Shown here: positions 1 to 5,803 of the stretch, in pieces | How the letters are laid out: every line of letters starts with the position of its first letter | Numbering within the stretch: position 1 is the stretch's first letter | NCBI GenBank assembly: GCA_002411085.1 | Contig: DHQK01000046.1 | Span: forward strand, 1 to 16,131 | Direction: 5' to 3' | DNA: 16,131 bases | From: Marinilabilia sp. UBA5340 | GTDB lineage: Bacteria > Bacteroidota > Bacteroidia > Bacteroidales > Marinilabiliaceae | Notes under the pieces: generated by a model | Told to the model about the DNA's origin: nothing | Databases searched by the model: none | The model's input: only the letters and a program-made list of their open reading frames with translations | Made by a program: the position numbers and the translations under genes

Positions 1-251
1 AGTTCAGTGTGAAAGCAGTTTTTGAGTTCTTCAATGTTTTTACAAACAATTGCTGCTTTTGCTTCAATATCGGGCCGGTCATCAGGACTTAATTTGGGTA
101 ATACAGAACATTCCCCGATCCCGGAAATTTCCGGATTTTTTTCGTCCCACACTTTAATAAACCAACTGGGCTTCTCAGTAAGTACTCCTCTGGAGGTGCC
201 TCCCGGAGTTTTAAAAACTAGTTTGTATGGTTGGAATGAGGCCTTTAGCAT
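1..251 (-). CDS. menC: o-succinylbenzoate synthase, N-terminal part (truncated by window edge)
   Basis: Only the first 83 codons are in the window; the gene continues past position 1. MenC is a cytosolic enolase-superfamily enzyme that dehydrates SHCHC to o-succinylbenzoate in menaquinone synthesis. The visible part begins MLKASFQPYKLVFKTPGGTS and continues with RGVLTEKPSWFIKVWD, GIGECSVLPKLSPDD. This is the capping-domain start of Bacteroidota MenC proteins (Y-x-L-x-F-K-x-P-x-G-T-S-R-G, then G-x-G-E-C with L-S-x-D-D). The catalytic barrel with its lysine and metal ligands lies outside the window. The ATG at 249-251 follows the menA stop by 25 bases on the same strand, so the two are very probably one operon for successive steps in one pathway. 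The call rests on N-terminal motifs plus the menA neighbour; a different enolase-superfamily member is possible but unlikely. Confidence 0.85.
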   Translation of the reverse strand, partial: MLKASFQPYKLVFKTPGGTSRGVLTEKPSWFIKVWDEKNPEISGIGECSVLPKLSPDDRPDIEAKAAIVCKNIEELKNCFHTE

Positions 252-276
252 TTTGCGTTTTCTTTAAATTCCGTCA

Positions 277-1182
277 TCATAGGAAGAAGATTCCTGTTCC
301 GTAAAGGATAACAAATAGCAATGTTCCCACAGAAAGATTTCTGAGTTCGGGATCCAGTCTGGTTGAGGGTGAATCGGCACGAAAAACCACCAGGATACTT
401 TTGAGGTAGACCGGGAGTGATAACAGTGTAATCCACGCTCCCTGTTCCGATTCGAAGGTGAGGAGCCATAACAGCATGGCAGCCCAGCCGCTGGTGATCA
501 GTGTAAAATGGTACCAGGCAGCTTTTGTGCGCCCCATCATAACAGGCAAGGTCTTTTTCCCACTGTTTTTGTCACTTTCAATGTCGCGGATGTTGTTGAG
601 ATTGAGCACCCCTGTGCTGAATAATCCCACTGCCGTGGCCGGCAGCATCACGGGCCAGGACCAGTGTCCGGTGTGTAAAAAGTAAGTGCCGCCTACCCCC
701 ATAAGGCCAAAAAACAGAAATACATAGAAATCTCCCAGCCCCCTGTAGCCATAAGGATTTTGGCCTACTGTATAACGAATGGCGGCACCGATGGCACCCA
801 TCCCCATCAGGAAGAAAACAAAGGCATACAGGTGGTCGCCCCTAAGGGAAATATAAATGAGAATAAGTCCTGAAATCAATGCCAGAAAGGAGGTGATGAA
901 AACAGCTCTTTTCATTTGTTTCAGACTGATAATTCCTTGTTGAATCATCCGTTGAGGGCCTTGACGTTCCTCATTGTCAGCCCCCGATACTGCGTCACCA
1001 TAGTCGTTGGCCAGATTGGAAAGGATTTGAAGAAACAAGGTAGTGAGTGATGCCCAAAACAGAACAGGTAATCTGAAGGATTCGCTGTCAGCCGCAAGAA
1101 AGGAACCCATGAAAATGGTGGAGAGGGCGAGCGGTAGGGTTCTCAGGCGCATTGAAATAATCCAGGCTTTTATATTGGTCAT
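277..1182 (-). CDS. menA: 1,4-dihydroxy-2-naphthoate polyprenyltransferase
   Basis: This 301-residue protein is an integral-membrane UbiA-superfamily prenyltransferase. It joins a polyprenyl diphosphate to 1,4-dihydroxy-2-naphthoate, giving demethylmenaquinone. The first Asp-rich motif is NLANDYGDAVSG at residues 56-67 (D60, D63). The second is NNIRDIESDKNSGKKTL at 196-212 (D200, D204). Both bind the Mg-diphosphate, and their form (NDYxD; NNxRDxxxDxxxGKxTL) is typical of MenA rather than UbiA or protohaem farnesyltransferase. About eight to nine hydrophobic segments span the protein, with one at 18-35 and the last at 285-301. Length fits the family (about 290-310). The start ATG at 1182 is followed at once by MTNIKAWIISMRLRTLPLAL, the usual MenA N-terminus. 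menC follows 25 bases downstream. It implies a menaquinone-based respiratory chain. Confidence 0.95.
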   Translation of the reverse strand: MTNIKAWIISMRLRTLPLALSTIFMGSFLAADSESFRLPVLFWASLTTLFLQILSNLANDYGDAVSGADNEERQGPQRMIQQGIISLKQMKRAVFITSFLALISGLILIYISLRGDHLYAFVFFLMGMGAIGAAIRYTVGQNPYGYRGLGDFYVFLFFGLMGVGGTYFLHTGHWSWPVMLPATAVGLFSTGVLNLNNIRDIESDKNSGKKTLPVMMGRTKAAWYHFTLITSGWAAMLLWLLTFESEQGAWITLLSLPVYLKSILVVFRADSPSTRLDPELRNLSVGTLLFVILYGTGIFFL

Positions 1183-1420
1183 AATTATTTGATATTGTAT
1201 TTTGTTATCGGGGCAGCCTAAAAAATCAGGTGTCTTGAATTTTACTATTTTTAGGCATTCCTTTATGCTTTAAACAAATGGGAACAGGAATCGTTTTTAA
1301 CGATCAAAAATACTTCTTTTTGAAAGAAGGGGCTCACAAAATTGCACGATTCTTTTTTTAATTCCCCGAGTAAGGGTTTTATAAAAAAATGTTGTCTATA
1401 AAGTGACAGAACCAATAAAG
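1183..1420. promoter_or_regulatory. Divergent intergenic region between menA and the ECF sigma gene
   Basis: This AT-rich gap separates menA (leftward) from the sigma/anti-sigma operon (rightward), so both promoters should lie here. I found no convincing match to the Bacteroidota -33 TTG / -7 TAnnTTTG pattern at the right spacing. Two short perfect inverted repeats are visible. TCGTT/AACGA lies at 1291-1303 with a 3-base spacer. CTTCTTT/AAAGAAG lies at 1313-1329 with a 3-base spacer. They could be protein-binding sites or leader hairpins of the sigma transcript; nothing in the sequence decides. Confidence 0.4.
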
Positions 1421-1963
1421 ATGGAATTACCACGAACAGAAAAAGAGATTATTCGACTCATTGCCAAAGGAGATGAACAGGCTTATGAACAACTGTTTCG
1501 GTCGTGGTATGCCCGTTTGACCATGTTTGCATACAGATTTATTCAGGACAGGCAGGAAGCGGAAAATATTGTTCAGATTGTTTTTATCAAATATTGGGAA
1601 AAACGTAAAGAATTGAAAATTGAATCCCTGAACAGCTATCTGATGACGGCTGTGCGGAACAGTTGTCTGAATGAATTAAAGCGCAGACCTCATTTCTACT
1701 CTGTGGATGATCAGATCAATCTTTCTGGAGAAGAGGAGGATACAGATGTTGATCAGGAGCTTTTGACGCGTATTCATCAGGTGATTGACCAGATGCCGCC
1801 ACAACGACAGAGGATATTTAAGATGGGACGCTTTGAGGGACTCAAATACAAAGAGATTGCAGCACGGCTTGGAATTTCGCATAAAACCGTAGAGGTGCAA
1901 ATGGGGAAGGCGCTCAAAACGCTGAGAGAGATTTTTAATCCCCAACAAAAATCGAAAGTTTAA
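1421..1963 (+). CDS. ECF-type RNA polymerase sigma factor (FecI-like, Bacteroidota type)
   Basis: This 180-residue sigma-70 factor has only regions 2 and 4, the hallmark of the ECF group. Region 2 is at about residues 12-88: IAKGDEQAYEQLF, then QEAENIVQIVFIKYWE for core binding and -10 recognition, then SYLMTAVRNSCLNELKR. Region 4 is at about 115-172: LLTRIHQVIDQMPPQRQRIF, then a helix-turn-helix in GLKYKEIAARLGISHKTVEV that reads the -35 element. The pattern matches the Bacteroides-expansion FecI-like factors. I chose the ATG at 1421; an in-frame GTG at 1403 would add six residues (MTEPIK), but GTG starts are rare in this phylum. A FecR-like gene starts 95 bases downstream, so this factor is probably held inactive by it and released by an envelope signal. 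The target promoters are unknown. Confidence 0.92.
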   Translation: MELPRTEKEIIRLIAKGDEQAYEQLFRSWYARLTMFAYRFIQDRQEAENIVQIVFIKYWEKRKELKIESLNSYLMTAVRNSCLNELKRRPHFYSVDDQINLSGEEEDTDVDQELLTRIHQVIDQMPPQRQRIFKMGRFEGLKYKEIAARLGISHKTVEVQMGKALKTLREIFNPQQKSKV

Positions 1964-2058
1964 CCAGAATTCTTTTGGGGCGATCGGATAAAAAACTGAC
2001 CAGCTCTGTTTGCAGGTTGAATTACAAGATGACTAAAGGAAATTAATATATAAAGAAA

Positions 2059-3063
2059 ATGTCAGAAAAAGGAAGAAATATTGATTGGGAACTGGCTGCA
2101 CGAATCCTGAACGGGGAAGCTGATGAGATTGACCAGGGTTTGCTGAATCAGTGGCTAAATGCTGATGATTCCAACCAGGAAGAGTGGGAAAATCTGAAGG
2201 AAGCCTGGAACAAGGGAGGGGAGTCGCTTTTGATGGCAGATATTGATACAGATGCTGCCTGGAATAAAGTGCAGCATTTTACCAGGGAGGAATCCGGGGG
2301 GATGCATTCACAGCGTTCACGCTTTAGTCCTGTACGGGCGCTGGCAATGGCAGCCTCGGTAATTGTCTTGTTGGGCTTGTCCTGGTTTTTCCTGATTAAC
2401 TCTCCAGGAGAAAAATCTTCTCTCATTGTCTCTAATACTACTCGCGAAGAGATGGTTCTTAGCGATGGGAGCAGGGTGACGCTCAATAATCATTCCCGGT
2501 TTTCCTGTGAGCAACCATTCCGCGAAGAGGAAAGGATTGTAAAGCTGGACGGAGAAGGCTTTTTCAATGTGGAAGGTAACAAAGAGCGTCCTTTTATTAT
2601 TCATACCGGAGAAGTGACCATCAGAGTCACCGGGACAAGCTTTAACGTGCGGGCCTATCCAAATCTGGATATTACCGAAGTTGCTGTTTTGGAAGGTCGG
2701 GTAGAAGTAGTGCCCGCTTCTTCGGACGAGATGGTTGTGCTGACGCAAGGACAAACGGCATTCTTCGATCGCTCCAGCCGCATGCTGACAGTGAAAGAGA
2801 CTACCGATCCCAATTTATTATCGTGGATTACCGGACAAATTAAATTTGATGAAACTTCTTTAGGTGATGTGGCCGAAACACTGGAGCGTGTCTACGATGT
2901 AAATATTCAACTGGCAGACGAGCAGTTAGCCGGGCAAAAACTAACCGCCCGGTTTAGTGATAATTCGCTGGATTTTGTTCTTGATGTGGTATGTACTACC
3001 TTTAACATGGAGGCCCGACGTGAGGGTGAAACCATTTTTCTGTCAGCTGCATCCGGAAAATAA
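2059..3063 (+). CDS. FecR-family anti-sigma factor
   Basis: This 334-residue inner-membrane regulator is predicted to bind the upstream ECF sigma factor and pass on a periplasmic signal. The cytoplasmic N-terminal domain (about 1-90) opens with DWELAARILNGEADEIDQGL and EEWENLKEAW, typical of FecR/PupR-like sigma-binding domains in Bacteroidota. One membrane helix lies at about 92-113 (VRALAMAASVIVLLGLSWFF). The periplasmic FecR domain spans about 122-217, with LSDGSRVTLNNHSRF, GEGFFNVE, RPFIIHTGEVTIRVTGTSFN and LEGRVEV. The C-terminal domain (about 257-329; GQIKFDETSLGDVAETLERV) matches DUF4974, the part expected to touch the STN domain of an outer-membrane partner. Length is normal for the family. 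The start ATG follows an A-rich leader. The next gene, 42 bases downstream, supplies an STN domain, consistent with a three-gene signalling operon. Confidence 0.93.
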   Translation: MSEKGRNIDWELAARILNGEADEIDQGLLNQWLNADDSNQEEWENLKEAWNKGGESLLMADIDTDAAWNKVQHFTREESGGMHSQRSRFSPVRALAMAASVIVLLGLSWFFLINSPGEKSSLIVSNTTREEMVLSDGSRVTLNNHSRFSCEQPFREEERIVKLDGEGFFNVEGNKERPFIIHTGEVTIRVTGTSFNVRAYPNLDITEVAVLEGRVEVVPASSDEMVVLTQGQTAFFDRSSRMLTVKETTDPNLLSWITGQIKFDETSLGDVAETLERVYDVNIQLADEQLAGQKLTARFSDNSLDFVLDVVCTTFNMEARREGETIFLSAASGK

Positions 3064-3105
3064 GTTTTTTCCTGTGTTTCTGATGAATGTTAGGACCAGC
3101 AAGTA

Positions 3106-4629
3106 ATGAAACATCCGGAACCATATAGTAAGTTGAAAAAGGCAAGCTGCATCAGGCTAAAGTATGTAATTGCTTTTTTTGCATTTCTGTTTTTTTCTAT
3201 TTCTGTTGATGGACAGAAGGATCTCTTTTCCAGGAAATACTCGTTTGCATACGACAGCATATCCATTTCTGCGTTTATGGATTCCTTGTCGGCCAGTTAC
3301 AATATTTCTTTTTCTTACGATGCTTCTATAATCAATGGAGATAGCGTGATTACAGCAAAAGGGGATTCTGTTTTGCTGGATCACTGGCTCCGGAAAACCC
3401 TTGACAATGAAGAGCTGGAGATTCATCAGATGGATCAACAGATTATTATCTCGTCTGAGCCGGCCAGAATCGCTCCCCGTGCCATTCATATCGAAGGAAT
3501 GGTGGTGGATTCTCTGAACAGAGACCCCATGGGGATGGTCAATATTGGGGTGGTTGGAAAAACCATCGGGACCGCCAGTAATCGGCAGGGCAAATTCAGT
3601 TTTTACCTGCCGCCATCTTATGCGGGCGAAAAGCTTGTCTTTTCAAGCCTTGGGTATCTCCGTGATTCATTGGTGATACCTTCATCTGACACTAGTGTGG
3701 TGATTGCTTTACCCGAAACTTCGGTGCAATTACCCGAAGTACTGGTGAAATTTGTTGATCCGGACAAAATAATGGAAGAAGTCGTGCGCCGAAAAAATGA
3801 GAACTATGCCGAAGACCCACTGATCCTTACTTCTTTTTTCAGGGAGACCATTCAGCAGGATGAAAAATATGTGGATGTATCGGAAGCGGTGATAGAGATC
3901 TTTAAGCCACCTTATCATCAGGAGTATGCATTGGAGCGGGTGCGTTTTGTAAAGGGGCGGAAAGGGAAGTTTGCCGGTGATATGGAGATGATTGATTTTA
4001 AGCTTCAGGGAGGTCCTTTTCTGTTCAGCCGCGTGGACATTGTGCGCCAGGGGGGATTTTTGCCGCAGGGGGACGAAAGTCCGGTATACCGGTACTTTTT
4101 CAAGCGGATGGACTACGATCATGGTCGCAAGGTTTTTGTAATAGGTTTTGAGCCTCACTATGACACAGGGCAGTTGCTTTACGAGGGAGAAATAATTGTT
4201 GATGAAGCTTCTTTTGCCATTGTTGGTGCCCGGTTCGAGATGACCAAAAAAACTATCCGAAAGAGTCGTGACTACCTGATTCGGCGCGATAGCCGTCGCT
4301 TCCGTACGCGTCCCTCTTTTGCCCGTTACCGGATCGATTACCGTCCGTGGAATGATAAGTGGATTTTGAACAGTGTTCGGGGAGAGGTGAATATGAAAGT
4401 GATTGATCGTAAAGAAAATATTCGTACCGTTTTCAATACCGTATCGGAATTACTGGTGACCGATTTGAGACCCGGAGAGCGAAAAGAATTCCGGTGGAAA
4501 GAGTCTTTCCGGTCAGATTATATCCTTTCTGATCAAATTGAATCCTACGACCGCGATTTTTGGTCAAGATACAACATCATTAGCCCTGAAGAGCCGGTAG
4601 AGAAAATTTTTGAAAGGGAGGGAGAGTGA
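3106..4629 (+). CDS. Exported STN plus carboxypeptidase-regulatory-like domain protein without TonB-dependent barrel
   Basis: This is a 507-residue envelope protein. A signal peptide (basic start, hydrophobic core about 20-34, likely cleavage near SVDG-QK at 36-37) exports it. Residues about 45-117 look like an STN domain (SFAYDSISISAFMDSLSASY, later LLDHWLRKTLDNEELEI and QQIIIS), the domain that contacts FecR-type anti-sigma factors. Residues about 127-205 are a CarboxypepD_reg-like beta-sandwich (IEGMVVDSLNRDPMGMVNIG, GTASNRQGKFSFYLP, LVFSSLGY). After LPEVLV (209-214), where SusC-type receptors would start their plug, the protein instead has a domain of about 290 residues (NYAEDPLILTSFFRETIQQ, EAVIEIFKPPY, VRFVKGRKGK, YEGEIIVDEASFAIVGARFE). 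This resembles the C-terminal half of Bacteroidota carboxypeptidase-regulatory-like proteins of unknown function. It carries no TonB plug or 22-strand barrel. It probably acts as the signal-input partner of FecR; ligand unknown. Confidence 0.75.
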   Translation: MKHPEPYSKLKKASCIRLKYVIAFFAFLFFSISVDGQKDLFSRKYSFAYDSISISAFMDSLSASYNISFSYDASIINGDSVITAKGDSVLLDHWLRKTLDNEELEIHQMDQQIIISSEPARIAPRAIHIEGMVVDSLNRDPMGMVNIGVVGKTIGTASNRQGKFSFYLPPSYAGEKLVFSSLGYLRDSLVIPSSDTSVVIALPETSVQLPEVLVKFVDPDKIMEEVVRRKNENYAEDPLILTSFFRETIQQDEKYVDVSEAVIEIFKPPYHQEYALERVRFVKGRKGKFAGDMEMIDFKLQGGPFLFSRVDIVRQGGFLPQGDESPVYRYFFKRMDYDHGRKVFVIGFEPHYDTGQLLYEGEIIVDEASFAIVGARFEMTKKTIRKSRDYLIRRDSRRFRTRPSFARYRIDYRPWNDKWILNSVRGEVNMKVIDRKENIRTVFNTVSELLVTDLRPGERKEFRWKESFRSDYILSDQIESYDRDFWSRYNIISPEEPVEKIFEREGE

Positions 4630-4705
4630 ACTGTTGCAGCGGTGGGAGCGAACGAAGCAGAAAGGGAATTAAAATGACAAGCAGGTAGATTCCATTGAAC
4701 GATAA

Positions 4706-4744
4706 CGGCGGATCAAAGTCCGCCGCACCTATGTTGTTGTTTTA
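4706..4744 (+). terminator. Possible intrinsic terminator of the sigma/FecR/STN operon
   Basis: A perfect 7-bp GC-rich inverted repeat (CGGCGGA at 4706-4712, TCCGCCG at 4719-4725, 6-base loop) lies 77 bases after the STN-gene stop, between convergent operons. The T-rich stretch TTGTTGTTTT starts about eight bases after the stem rather than directly, so termination strength is uncertain. The stem could also act on the leftward transcript, but no T-run follows on that side. Confidence 0.45.
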
Positions 4745-4758
4745 AAACCGGATTTTCA

Positions 4759-4773
4759 AGCAGGTCACCTGCT
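4759..4773. repeat. Short perfect palindrome AGCAGGTCACCTGCT
   Basis: The two 7-base arms flank a single central base, so as RNA it would fold as a 5-bp stem with a 5-base loop. It sits four bases beyond the stop of the leftward ACP-like gene. It may be part of a weak terminator for that transcript or a protein-binding site; no T-run follows on the minus strand. Significance uncertain. Confidence 0.3.
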
Positions 4774-4776
4774 GAT

Positions 4777-5016
4777 TTATGCGCAATGCTGCTGCAGGTA
4801 ATTAATGGTTGATCCCACAGACTGCAGGTATGTCATTTCTTCATTTTTAACGTTTACTTTGAAGCGTGTCTCGAGATAGAACAGGAAAAGAGCCTTATCC
4901 ACTTCGTCCATAAACAAATCTTCGGTTAATGATGCTCTTTCATCAATTGCATTGCGGGGAATACCGGTCAACCTGAAAACCTTATACAGGTTTCTTCTTA
5001 TTGCTTTTGCATTCAT
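4777..5016 (-). CDS. Acyl-carrier-protein-like small protein lacking the phosphopantetheine serine
   Basis: This 79-residue protein has the length and four-helix pattern of an acyl carrier protein: helix 1 NAKAIRRNLYKVFRLTGI, the loop IDERASLTEDL, helix 2 DEVDKALFLFYLETRF, then KVNVKNEEMTYLQSVGSTIN and YLQQH as helices 3 and 4. In a normal ACP the loop before helix 2 is L-G-x-D-S-L, and the serine carries 4'-phosphopantetheine. Here the same place reads L-F-M-D-E-V (residues 34-39), with glutamate at 38. The codon is GAA, so no single transition explains it. It therefore should not be converted to a holo form and may work as a protein-binding or regulatory ACP fold. The ATG at 5016 is the first Met codon of the frame, preceded by AAAGAGAG; upstream codons belong to the gap after the sigma gene, 80 bases away on the same strand. 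Probably co-transcribed with it. Confidence 0.7.
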   Translation of the reverse strand: MNAKAIRRNLYKVFRLTGIPRNAIDERASLTEDLFMDEVDKALFLFYLETRFKVNVKNEEMTYLQSVGSTINYLQQHCA

Positions 5017-5096
5017 AAGGCAACTCTCTTTTTGATGGTTTAATAGTATGACAACCGAAAAAGAGTTTGCACGTATGGAATAGAACGATTTTTTTT

Positions 5097-5687
5097 TCAA
5101 ATAGTCAGGGACATGTTTTTTTCTTCCATCATTTTTCTCATGTTGATGAGTGCATAACGCATGCGTCCCAGTGCTGTATTGATGCTAACATTGGTTTCTT
5201 CTGCAATTTCCTTGAACGAGAGACCGAAATAATGGCGCAACCGGATTACCTCCTTCTGCGATTCGGGCAAAAGCTCCACCAGGGAGGCCACTTCACTCAG
5301 GAGCTGGTCATAAACCATTTGATCCTCAATGGTATGATCGGAATATCGTGAGTTGTTAAACAAATCGTACGAATGTTGGTCATTGGAGACCATTTGTTGA
5401 TTTTTTTGTTTGCGAAAATGGTCAATAATAAGGTTATGGGAAATGCGCATTACCCATGAGGTAAAACGTCCGTTTTCGGAGTATTTACCCGCTTTGAGCG
5501 AATGAATTACCTTTACAAACACGTCCTGAAAGATATCTTCAGCCAGGTCGCGTTGTCTGACCATTAGAAAAATGAAGGAATAGATGCGTTGGTGGTGGCG
5601 GTCGATTAATAAATCAATGCACCTTGTATCTCCTGAGATAAACTTTTTTACAAGCTCTTCATCAGACAGGATGTTCAGTTCTGTCAT
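5097..5687 (-). CDS. ECF-type RNA polymerase sigma factor (RpoE-like, stand-alone)
   Basis: This 196-residue ECF sigma factor differs in type from the one at 1421. Region 2 covers about residues 10-95: ELVKKFISGDTRCIDLLIDR, RDLAEDIFQDVFVKVIHSL, then GRFTSWVMRISHNLIIDHFRK. Region 4 covers about 125-188: VASLVELLPESQKEVIRLRH, then the helix-turn-helix GLSFKEIAEETNVSINTALG. The DxFQDVFxK and NLIIDxxR forms are typical of RpoE/SigW-like Bacteroidota factors of about 190 residues. The ATG at 5687 is preferred; a TTG three codons upstream is a poor alternative. No anti-sigma gene follows. The neighbours on the same strand are a hybrid histidine kinase 116 bases upstream and an ACP-like gene 80 bases downstream. 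How its activity is held in check cannot be read from the window. Confidence 0.92.
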   Translation of the reverse strand: MTELNILSDEELVKKFISGDTRCIDLLIDRHHQRIYSFIFLMVRQRDLAEDIFQDVFVKVIHSLKAGKYSENGRFTSWVMRISHNLIIDHFRKQKNQQMVSNDQHSYDLFNNSRYSDHTIEDQMVYDQLLSEVASLVELLPESQKEVIRLRHYFGLSFKEIAEETNVSINTALGRMRYALINMRKMMEEKNMSLTI

Positions 5688-5803
5688 AAGTTCCAATATT
5701 TTATTGTTTGCTTGTAAAAATGTTCAATAGGCTATTACTTTTGAGCGTTATTTATTATCGATTTGTGGTCGAAATAACAAAAAAATACACAAATTTCCAA
5801 ATG

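Noticed and set aside
22..267. Plus-strand frame of 81 codons at the left edge
   Set aside because: It is the antisense shadow of menC, whose minus-strand translation has clear family motifs; the plus translation has none.
245..469. Minus-strand frame overlapping the end of menA and the start of menC
   Set aside because: Out-of-frame overlap with two well-supported genes, and no recognisable motif.
3106..4629. Reading the STN/CarboxypepD_reg gene as a truncated or frameshifted SusC-like receptor
   Set aside because: The C-terminal part of about 290 residues is a coherent, different domain with a normal stop. No plug or barrel sequence is found in any frame downstream before the next gene.
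5017..5100. N-terminal extension of the ACP-like protein starting at 5100
   Set aside because: The extension would start at a TTG overlapping the sigma stop. It adds 28 residues unlike any ACP N-terminus, and the first ATG of the frame at 5016 gives the normal ACP length.
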